A stretch of 11,563 nt of DNA from Prochlorothrix sp035285005 (GTDB lineage: Bacteria; Cyanobacteriota; Cyanobacteriia; Prochlorotrichales; Prochlorotrichaceae): contig JAYKIB010000156.1 in assembly GCA_035285005.1 (NCBI GenBank), forward strand, positions 1 through 11,563, given 5' to 3'. The notes below the pieces were generated by a model. That model had not been told where the DNA came from and searched no databases. It saw only the letters and a program-made list of their open reading frames with translations. The stretch's first letter is position 1, and each line of letters opens with the position of its first letter. Both the position numbers and the translations under genes were made by a program. This document shows, piece by piece, positions 1-5,838 of this stretch.

Positions 1-125
1 CGGCCAAGGGCCGTAGGCCCTGGCAGAATCCCCCTCAGTCCCCCTTTTGAAGGGGGAAGAAGAGACCGTCCCCCCCTTATAAAGGGGGGTTAGGGGGGAT
101 TTTCTTAGGTTTCCAAACATCCTCT
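1..125. repeat. Family 1 miniature inverted-repeat element, copy 1 (left end outside window)
   Basis: This segment matches the complete copy at 8309-8453 over its whole length, including the right terminal repeat (CCAAACATCCTCT, 113-125). It has the same internal hairpins: a GC-rich one at about 1-26, a C5/G5 hairpin with flanking TT/AA around 39-57, and a C6/G6 hairpin with an ATA loop around 71-89. The left terminal repeat would lie upstream of the window. In this copy the first hairpin tip reads GGCCGTAGGCC, the reverse complement of the tip in the other good copies. The element abuts the C-terminal remnant of an oxidoreductase gene and places an in-frame TAG (106-108) just before its right end. 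No coding capacity is seen, so it would be non-autonomous if mobile. Confidence 0.75.
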
Positions 126-477
126 TAGTTGCCATACCCAGCCCGACGGCTTTTGGATTACGGTGCGGGGTAGCGAGGGCTATGTCGAAACCGATTTATT
201 TCAACCCTATGTGCGCTGTGTGGTGCCGCGCCCCGTGGGTAAGCAACTGACACCCCTTGCGAATCATTTTTATAGCGGCTGGGAGCTGATGAGCGCGAGT
301 TTTAAGAACTTTTACCGCAAGGTGATGCAACAAACGCCCTACGAGGGCTTGCATCGGCTCCTGGAGCAGACTTACCAGGCGATTGACCAGGGACAGCCGC
401 CCCCATTAACCTACGCTGACATGGCCCGCACGAGTCGCTTAGTGGAAACCCTACTGGCTGAACACAACCGTGTTTAG
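126..477 (+). pseudogene. C-terminal remnant of a probable Gfo/Idh/MocA-family oxidoreductase
   Basis: The reading frame runs from the edge of the repeat to a TAG at 475-477. The translation (…PDGFWITVRGSEGYVETDLF… to …ADMARTSRLVETLLAEHNRV) looks like the C-terminal end of Gfo/Idh/MocA NAD(P)-dependent oxidoreductases. It has the 'G.EGY.E.DLF' strand and a terminal 'GLHRLLEQTY' plus 'RTSRLVE' helix pair. The family is usually about 330-400 residues; only about 117 are here, with no Rossmann domain. A GTG at 163 would be the only conventional start, but it falls inside apparent family sequence. Immediately upstream is a repeat element with an in-frame stop at 106-108, so the gene is probably broken by insertion; the N-terminal part, if present, lies outside the window. 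The stop codon uses TA from the flank plus the first G of the family 2 element. The neighbouring epimerase suggests a sugar-modification cluster. Family recognition is from memory and moderate; the truncation is clear. Confidence 0.55.
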
Positions 478-575
478 GGCACCTCGATTCATTGGGTTGC
501 GCGGCTTCGCCGCGCAACCCAACCCTAATTCTGCCGTGGGTACTGTGGTGAAAATCTGTATTAATCGAGGTACCC
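477..575. repeat. Family 2 miniature inverted-repeat element, copy A, with TTTA target duplication
   Basis: This is a 99-bp unit bounded by 13-bp terminal inverted repeats, GGGCACCTCGATT on the left and AATCGAGGTACCC on the right. It is about 90% identical to the 99-bp copy at 10647-10745 by hand alignment. A direct repeat TTTA flanks it (473-476 and 576-579), as expected of a 4-bp target-site duplication. Inside is a perfect 14-bp stem (492-505 with 509-522) with loop TTC. No ORF of its own. It sits between the oxidoreductase remnant and the epimerase and overlaps the stop codon of the former by one base. Confidence 0.75.
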
Positions 576-610
576 TTTAGGGGGATCGGCAGAGACACCT
601 ATTGGTTGGA

Positions 611-632
611 TATAGTTCTGTGTAGGGGGGAA
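611..632 (+). promoter_or_regulatory. Possible -10 box and ribosome binding site of the epimerase gene
   Basis: TATAGT at 611-616 matches five of six bases of a sigma-70 type -10 box, but no convincing -35 hexamer lies 16-18 bases upstream. A purine-rich AGGGGGGAA at 624-632 ends 7 bases before the ATG at 640 and is a good Shine-Dalgarno candidate that supports this start. If the -10 box is used, the leader would be very short. The ribosome site is more secure than the promoter. Confidence 0.35.
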
Positions 633-639
633 TAAGCGC

Positions 640-1638
640 ATGAAAACAGTTTTTATTACGGGATCTTCGGGATTTTTAGGTCGCTACGTGGTCCAGGCTG
701 CCCTGGATCAGGGCTATCGGGTAAAGGCAGTGGTTCGCCCTGCCAGTGATGCCAGTAAGCTCGCTTGGTTTGACCATCCCCAGGTGGAATTGGTGCGGCT
801 GGACCTGCGTCAGGGCAAGGGCATTGCCGAAGCCTTAGCTCATGTGGATTGGGTGATTCACCTGGCGGCAGTGAAGGGGGGCGATTCCTACGATCGCTTT
901 GCTGGCACCGTGATCACGACGGAAAATCTGCTCCGGGCCATGGTGGAGTGCAATCTGCGTCAAATGGTTTTTGTGAGCACATTCTCGGTCTATGACTACC
1001 GCCAGATGCGCACGGGTCGGCTCTTGGACGAAGGTGCCCCCGTGGAGGCCAACCCCCAGGATCGGGATGAATATGCCCAAACCAAGCTGATTCAGGAACG
1101 GTTGGTGCGGACTTTTGAGCAAGAGCAGTCGGCCCAGGTGGCGATTCTGCGACCGGGTATGATCTACGGGCGAGAAGACCTCTGGCATGTGCTGCTGGGA
1201 GAGCAATTTGGCAGTACTTGGCTGGCGATCGGTCCCGGTGCCTTTATGCCCATGATTTACGTCGAAAACTGTGCCGAGGCGATCGTGGCGGCGGTGGATT
1301 GTAATCCTGCTATGGGCCAAACCTTGAACTTGGTGGATGACCCGATTCCCAAGCGTAGTCGTTTTTTCAAGGCACTGATCCAGCAAACCGGCGAAAAACC
1401 ACGTATTATCAACTTCCCCTGGCCTTTAATGCGCTTTATTTCTTCCCTAGCCATGTTTGTCAACAATACCTTCTGTGGTGGCAATGCTAAAATGCCCGGT
1501 ATTCTCGTTCCTGCCAAGCTGGAAGCCCGTTTCAAACCCCTCCGCTACACAAACCAACGCGCCAAAGAGCTCCTGGGTTGGGCTCCTCGCTATAGTCTGG
1601 AGGAAGCGATCGATCGGAGTTCTCCATTTCAGGCTTAG
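640..1638 (+). CDS. NAD-dependent epimerase/dehydratase, extended SDR family
   Basis: A 332-residue extended short-chain dehydrogenase/reductase, probably acting on a nucleotide sugar or similar hydroxyl/keto substrate with NAD(P). The N-terminus carries the dinucleotide-binding TGSSGFLG (residues 7-14), followed by an acidic L-D-L (54-56) and HLAA (74-77). The catalytic Ser/Thr lie in VSTFSVYDY (112-120), and the YxxxK pair is Y145/K149. A RPGMIYG motif follows, and the C-terminal YTNQRAKELLGWAP segment is typical of extended SDRs. The length is normal for the family. The ATG is supported by an AGGGGGGAA ribosome site. It follows an oxidoreductase remnant, and the pair suggests a former two-gene sugar-modifying unit, though the substrate cannot be told from sequence. 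A decayed family 1 repeat begins on its stop codon. No truncation or missing catalytic residue is seen. Confidence 0.9.
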   Translation: MKTVFITGSSGFLGRYVVQAALDQGYRVKAVVRPASDASKLAWFDHPQVELVRLDLRQGKGIAEALAHVDWVIHLAAVKGGDSYDRFAGTVITTENLLRAMVECNLRQMVFVSTFSVYDYRQMRTGRLLDEGAPVEANPQDRDEYAQTKLIQERLVRTFEQEQSAQVAILRPGMIYGREDLWHVLLGEQFGSTWLAIGPGAFMPMIYVENCAEAIVAAVDCNPAMGQTLNLVDDPIPKRSRFFKALIQQTGEKPRIINFPWPLMRFISSLAMFVNNTFCGGNAKMPGILVPAKLEARFKPLRYTNQRAKELLGWAPRYSLEEAIDRSSPFQA

Positions 1639-1690
1639 GGGATGTCTGAAAACTGGGGCTAGGTCCCCTAGGCCCTTGTAGAATCCCCCG
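1637..1690. repeat. Family 1 element, decayed left-end remnant (copy 4)
   Basis: The sequence AGGGGATGTCTGAAAAC matches the left terminus of the complete copy (AGAGGATGTTTGAAAAC at 8309). It is followed by a degenerate GC-rich hairpin, GGGGCTAGG / CCTAGGCCC with one mismatch, and then AATCCCCC. Similarity fades after about 1690, and neither the second and third hairpins nor the right end is recognisable. It begins inside the epimerase stop codon. The rest of the gap to 1892 shows no gene or clear promoter. Confidence 0.6.
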
Positions 1691-1891
1691 TTGAGTTTTC
1701 CAAAGTGACTGGGTTCCCTCCCCGTAAAACCATAAACCCACGAACCGCCCAATCCCCTGCCTAGACACGCTTTGATGACCTTTCTGTGCCGCTAAGTAGT
1801 CAAGGTCAGCCGCGATATGCTAGTTTCCTGTTGCTCGGCTCTCAACCGATCGAGAGTTCCCGGCGTCTGACTCTTTTCTTATCCCTGTGGC

Positions 1892-3268
1892 ATGGCTTAT
1901 CCTGGTCCCCTTCTTTCACTGTGGTTGCGGTGCTCCGCGATCGGGGTGGCGGTTCTCGCCCGATCGCCAGGGTCCGATCCGGTGCGATCTCTCCCTTCGA
2001 TCGGTGCTGGTGGGATTGGGCCGACTCCGATTAAACCGACGGCGATCGGCTCCAGTGGGATTAAACCTCATACTCCAGTCCGGTGGGGGTGGCGGCGATC
2101 GAGGGCGGTGGGGCTGGGGCTGATGGCGGGCGTGATGCTGTCCAGTTGTGCAGGGACCGGTTGGGGAGAGGCGATCGGGCAGGCGCTTGGGACAGGAGAT
2201 GCATCCGGTTCAGTGCCCGGATCCCCAACCGCGAGTCCAGACCCCAGTGCGGGGCCAGTGCCGGGAGATTCTGGCTCCCCTAACGCCGACTCCTCTAATC
2301 CTGACCTGAGCGATTCCAGCACCGGCGAACGCCCCAATCCCACCCCGCCTGCCACGCCTGTACCGTCCCCAACCTCCCCCACTGCTCCCAATACCGACCC
2401 TGCCGGGACACCAGGACAGCGGCGCTTGAGTTTGGAGGGAACGGGGGAAAGCGGGAGTCCGGACCGCGATCGGCAGCGGGTGGATCTGGACACGGCCCCA
2501 ACGCCGCTGCAGCCTATGATTGCGGATGTGGTTGCCCTTGGAACCCTGGTGTTGCTCCCGGATGACAGCCCCCCGGCCAATCCCCCGGCCCTCAGTCTTG
2601 CGAATCCTGTCACGCGTCGCCAGTTTGTGCGCTGGCTCGTCACCACCAACAATACACTCTACAAAAACCGCCCTGCCCAGCAGATCCGCCTCGCCACTCC
2701 GAGCGATGCCGCCACATTTCAGGATATTCTCACCACCGACCCCGATTTTGCGGTTATTCAAGGCTTAGCGAATGCGGGGGTAATCCCTAGTCCCTTGGGG
2801 GGGGATGTGACGGAGTTGCAGTTTCAGCCCGATGCGCCCCTCACCCGGGAAACGTTGTTGCGGTGGAAGGTGCCGCTGGATTTGCGCCAGGGCTTGCCCA
2901 CCGCCACGATCGACAGGATTCAGCAAACCTGGGGTTTCCAGGATGCGGCCCGCATTAGCGCTCCGGCCCTGGGGGTGGTACTGGCGGACTTCCAGAATGG
3001 GGATTTGTCCAATATCCGCCGTATTTTAGGCTATACCACGCTACTGCAGCCCCAAAAGCCGGTGACTCGTGCTGAGGCGATCGCGGCACTGTGGTACTTC
3101 GGGTTTCAGGGTCAGGGCATTTCCGCAGCGGAGGGGTTACGCATACAGCAGTCTCTGGAGGCTCTGCCGGGGGAGTCTTTGCCAGGGCCGTCTTTGCCAG
3201 GACAGTCTTCGCCAGAAGAGACTCGATCGGAAAATTTGCCCACCGAGGGGCCTGGAGCGTCACCTTAA
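1892..3268 (+). CDS. Proline-rich SLH-domain-like lipoprotein
   Basis: A predicted envelope lipoprotein of up to 458 residues. A positively charged stretch (WRRSR) and a short hydrophobic segment (GLGLMAGVMLSSC) give a lipobox with Cys86. This implies the true start is later than the ATG at 1892; a GTG at 1982 is one option, and no start has a good ribosome site. Residues about 88-200 are a Pro/Ser/Thr/Asp linker, probably disordered. The folded part (about 240-405) has two S-layer-homology-like stretches. The first contains TFQDI, a helix with NAGVIPSP, and FQPDAPLTRETLLRW (about 275-325). The second contains VVLADFQNGDL and PVTRAEAIAALWYFG (about 363-404). The C-terminal tail has short LPG repeats (about 424-438) encoded by near-identical 15-base units. 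Cyanobacteria are known to have lipoproteins and porins with SLH regions that bind cell-wall polymers; binding here is inference. It is convergent with the glycosyltransferase gene. Confidence 0.75.
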   Translation: MAYPGPLLSLWLRCSAIGVAVLARSPGSDPVRSLPSIGAGGIGPTPIKPTAIGSSGIKPHTPVRWGWRRSRAVGLGLMAGVMLSSCAGTGWGEAIGQALGTGDASGSVPGSPTASPDPSAGPVPGDSGSPNADSSNPDLSDSSTGERPNPTPPATPVPSPTSPTAPNTDPAGTPGQRRLSLEGTGESGSPDRDRQRVDLDTAPTPLQPMIADVVALGTLVLLPDDSPPANPPALSLANPVTRRQFVRWLVTTNNTLYKNRPAQQIRLATPSDAATFQDILTTDPDFAVIQGLANAGVIPSPLGGDVTELQFQPDAPLTRETLLRWKVPLDLRQGLPTATIDRIQQTWGFQDAARISAPALGVVLADFQNGDLSNIRRILGYTTLLQPQKPVTRAEAIAALWYFGFQGQGISAAEGLRIQQSLEALPGESLPGPSLPGQSSPEETRSENLPTEGPGASP

Positions 3269-3382
3269 TAACACGCGTTTGACAGAGACTCGGGCAGACC
3301 CTCACCCAATCCTCCCAGGGAGAGGGGCCAAAACCCGTATTCTACCGTTACTCCCCTTCTCGCCTATCTTGGCGGTTGTGGT

Positions 3383-3439
3383 GTCCCTAAATCGGGTTTT
3401 GTGCCCCATTTCAGGGTTTTTGTCCGATCTTGGGTTTAT
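3383..3439. repeat. Three imperfect ~20-bp direct repeats between convergent genes
   Basis: Units at about 3383-3400, 3401-3421 and 3422-3439 share the plan GT-C-run, AT-rich centre, GGG and a T-run (for example GTCCCTAAATCGGGTTTT). Each is a small imperfect C3/G3 inverted repeat followed by Ts on the plus strand. They fill the gap between the lipoprotein stop (3268) and the glycosyltransferase stop (3441). They could form a weak serial terminator for the plus-strand gene, but the stems are only 3-4 bp. The stretch just before (about 3300-3330) contains a CTCCCAGGGAG palindrome of a kind common in cyanobacterial intergenic repeats. Confidence 0.4.
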
Positions 3440-3440
3440 G

Positions 3441-5477
3441 TCAGGTATTGCGGTGGTTGTCGGAGCGATCGCCCAGGAGTTTGTCTACCAGAGGCTTAAA
3501 GGCATCGATGCCCTCGGGTTTAAATACTGTTGCTGCCAAATCTAGACTTCTCAGGTGGTGGTGAAGTTGGGAGCGATAGTCGTCGTTATGGATCAGTTCT
3601 AGGACTTTTTCGCAGTATTGTCGGGGTTCCTGGGTGATGAGTTCTTCTAGTCCCGCCCGACGCAGCAACTGTGGTCCAATGCGGTTATACCAACGATCGC
3701 CCTCCAGGACCACGATCGGCTGGGCCAGCCCTAAGCTATCCGCCACCACATTGGAACCGCCAAAGGGGAAGGAATCAAGACTCAGATCGCCGTGCTTCAG
3801 TTGGGCGAGGTAGTCCGAGGGACGAGCATAGGGCATGAGCACGACTCGATCGACTCCTAGAGCCGCCTGAAGATCCCGCTCAAAGGGGAGAAAATCATTA
3901 TTCCGCCGCAGGAGACCACTGGAGAAGAAGCGGAGCAGGAGAGGACGCTGGCTTTGGTCCAAAATTGACTGAAGTGCCTGGATAAGGGGAGCACTGACCT
4001 TGGAAGACATCCAGGGACAGTTGATCAGGAGACGATCGGCGGGGGCAAGGCTAGGGGGGGGCGAGGGGGAGGCGGTGGCGTGGGGTGATGCAGACTGGGA
4101 AGGCGCAGATCGTGGGGGCGCGGACGGGGGAGGCGACTGGAGCACCGGTGCCAGGGGATCGACGAGGGGACGATCGGGCATGACGGGGAACGGTGGGGAG
4201 GAGAAGGAGGGCGGCGGTATGCTAGGCAGGGTTGGGGATGGGAGAGCTTGGGATGGGAGAGTTTGGGAGTCTGCTGCCTGGGGACGGGGAGGCTGGGCGG
4301 GCATTTCCAGCGGATCGTCGGGGTTTTGGGCAGGATGGATCAGGGAATCCGGCGGGCTGTGAATTGCACCTAAACCGGGCAGCAGCAGCAGGGTCTCGCT
4401 GTAGTACTGCTGGGCCGTGGGTCGTTCCACCTCTGCACCGCTAATGAAGTAGTCAATTTCACTGCCCCCCGTGCTCATGGGATGGCCCACGCCGGAAATT
4501 TGGATTGGGGCTAGGCGCAAATTCGAGAGCAAAATACTCTCGGTATTCATGCCGATGTCGGGATAGTAAATGGTCCCAAAATCATTGTGGAGAAGGGGTT
4601 TAAGATTCAGACTGTTACCCTCAAAGCCCACGTAAAGCACAGCCTTGAAGAGGCTTAGCTCCAAGGACTCCACCACGGGCCCCAGGTGAACGAGGGTGAG
4701 TTCGTAGTCTGGCCCGAGGGCTTGGAGCAGGGGGGCAACGGTGCGATAGACCCCATGGGTTTTGAACCATTTGGCGGTGACGATCGCAATTTTGCGGGGA
4801 TTGGGAGTGTTGTGGATCTGGGGGGTGAGGGATTCCAGGAATTTTTGCACCGATCGGTTTAATTTGCCCTTGAAGGCGCGATCGCCCTCGCCCGTGGGGG
4901 AGTCATTGATATAGGTTGCCCCGAGGTAAATTTCCGACAGATTATAAAAGTTCACCAACCGATCGTCTTGATAGGCTAGGTGCTGGCGTAAATTGGCATA
5001 AACCGTAGGATTCAGCAGACCCGATCGATAGCTTTCTAAAAAGTGACAGTACCACAGGCAAGCTAAGTGAGAATCGGCATCAAAGAGAGTCTTCGGATCG
5101 ATCGTCTGGGTGTTGCGGGCTGAGTAGAGGGTGAGAACTTTGACAAAGTTTTGGGACTGCTGCAACAGCAAGCTTAGGTGGGCATCAGTCGTTTTGAAGC
5201 TAGACAGGGCCACCAGGTTCGATAGGGTTAAATTATGCTGCAGAAAGCGATGAATCTGATCATCCCCTAGTCTGTAATCCGGTTGGGTAAAGAAGTAGAG
5301 GAAATATTTGGTAAAAGCGTTGATAAAGTACTGGGATGACTCATCTAGCCGAAAATAGGTCTGGTCTCGAAAATGGTCCAGAATCCCCAAAAAGGCTTCA
5401 GAAAGCGAATTATAGTCCCGAGCACGATAAAGCTCCATCCAGCGATCGGGATAGAGCGGCGGGCAGGATTGTGTCAT
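3441..5477 (-). CDS. GT41-type glycosyltransferase, HMW1C/N-glycosyltransferase-like, with internal Pro/Ser-rich insert
   Basis: A 678-residue soluble glycosyltransferase with no signal peptide. Residues 1-225 look all-helical. The first Rossmann lobe (about 226-373) carries KWFKTHGVYRT (236-246), YYPDIGM (304-310) and RLAPIQISGVGHPMST (321-336, with G331-H332). The second lobe (about 482-665) carries CPWMSSK (K493), LDSFPFGGSNVVADSLGLA (567-585, N576 and D580) and RRAGLEELI. The order of these motifs recalls HMW1C-like enzymes, which transfer glucose from UDP-glucose to asparagine of adhesins in the cytoplasm. SPINDLY/OGT proteins of the same GT41 fold normally carry TPRs and RPAPVQ-type motifs, which fit less well. 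Residues about 374-481 are a Pro/Ser/Ala-rich insert between the lobes; without it the length (about 571) is close to HMW1C-like enzymes. The start at 5477 is supported by AGGAG (5489-5493, complement). No adhesin or substrate gene is adjacent. Glycosyltransferase: confident; NGT activity: tentative. Confidence 0.8.
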   Translation of the reverse strand: MTQSCPPLYPDRWMELYRARDYNSLSEAFLGILDHFRDQTYFRLDESSQYFINAFTKYFLYFFTQPDYRLGDDQIHRFLQHNLTLSNLVALSSFKTTDAHLSLLLQQSQNFVKVLTLYSARNTQTIDPKTLFDADSHLACLWYCHFLESYRSGLLNPTVYANLRQHLAYQDDRLVNFYNLSEIYLGATYINDSPTGEGDRAFKGKLNRSVQKFLESLTPQIHNTPNPRKIAIVTAKWFKTHGVYRTVAPLLQALGPDYELTLVHLGPVVESLELSLFKAVLYVGFEGNSLNLKPLLHNDFGTIYYPDIGMNTESILLSNLRLAPIQISGVGHPMSTGGSEIDYFISGAEVERPTAQQYYSETLLLLPGLGAIHSPPDSLIHPAQNPDDPLEMPAQPPRPQAADSQTLPSQALPSPTLPSIPPPSFSSPPFPVMPDRPLVDPLAPVLQSPPPSAPPRSAPSQSASPHATASPSPPPSLAPADRLLINCPWMSSKVSAPLIQALQSILDQSQRPLLLRFFSSGLLRRNNDFLPFERDLQAALGVDRVVLMPYARPSDYLAQLKHGDLSLDSFPFGGSNVVADSLGLAQPIVVLEGDRWYNRIGPQLLRRAGLEELITQEPRQYCEKVLELIHNDDYRSQLHHHLRSLDLAATVFKPEGIDAFKPLVDKLLGDRSDNHRNT

Positions 5478-5550
5478 CCCAGACTAATCTCCTATAGCAA
5501 TGGATTGGCTGGTTGGGACCAAGCCTCGGGTGTGTGATCAATGCACCGTA

Positions 5551-5649
5551 GAACACCTCGATTAATCGTGGCGGGCGACTTTGCCGATCGCCACAATCCT
5601 GGTTTGTACGGGGGTTACAGGACAAAAATCTGGATGAATCGAGGTGCCC
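5551..5649. repeat. Family 2 miniature element, diverged copy C
   Basis: Again 99 bp, with the right terminus AATCGAGGTGCCC intact and the left terminus altered to GAACACCTCGATT. The central hairpin is kept in altered form (GTGGCG … CGCCAC, about 5568-5594). The 3' third (AAAATCTGGATGAATCGAGG) aligns directly with the other copies. No flanking 4-bp direct repeat is recognisable, which fits an older insertion. It lies upstream of the glycosyltransferase start and 32 bases from a family 1 copy. Confidence 0.6.
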
Positions 5650-5681
5650 TTTTGGGAGTCAACTCGTTGATCACGGTTGCA

Positions 5682-5822
5682 AGGATGTTTGAAAACTGCG
5701 GCCAAGGGCCTACGGCCCTTGCCGAATCCCCCTCCGTCCCCCCTTTGCAGGGGGAAGAAGAGGCTGTCTCTCCTTTGATAGGTTATGTTCCCCTTGGGCA
5801 AGGGGGTTCGGGGGTGCTCTTC
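5682..5822. repeat. Family 1 element, copy 2 with diverged right half
   Basis: The left end AGGATGTTTGAAAAC and first hairpin (CGGCCAAGGGCC-TAC-GGCCCTTGCCG, one bulged base) match the complete copy at 8309. The second C5/G5 hairpin is present, as is a third, altered one (CCCCTTGGGCAAGGGG). The right terminal repeat (CCAAACATCCTCT) is missing, and the end point is approximate. It begins 32 bases after the family 2 copy and ends just before the protease stop at 5839. Together these two repeats account for most of the 361-bp gap 5478-5838. Nothing else is seen there apart from the glycosyltransferase ribosome site. Confidence 0.6.
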
Positions 5823-5838
5823 GGTTGCTCGGGATTGA

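Noticed and set aside
835..1386. 183-residue minus-strand frame opposite the epimerase
   Set aside because: It is fully inside a well-supported SDR gene whose motifs and length are complete. No ribosome site or domain is seen.
2068..2652. 194-residue minus-strand frame opposite the lipoprotein gene
   Set aside because: It is a shadow of the Pro/Ser-rich linker in GC-rich DNA. The plus-strand frame has a lipobox and SLH-like segments; this one has nothing recognisable.
3383..3439. CRISPR array
   Set aside because: The units are imperfect, contiguous and have no spacers, and no cas gene is present.
3441..5477. SPINDLY/OGT-type O-GlcNAc transferase as the first call for the large glycosyltransferase
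   Set aside because: No TPR repeats are apparent in the N-terminal region, and RLAPIQISGVGHP with DSFPFGGSNVVADSL fits the HMW1C-like branch better. Still kept as an alternative within GT41.
5410..5625. Small minus-strand frame upstream of the glycosyltransferase
   Set aside because: It overlaps the start of the glycosyltransferase in another frame and the family 2 element. Composition and position suggest chance.
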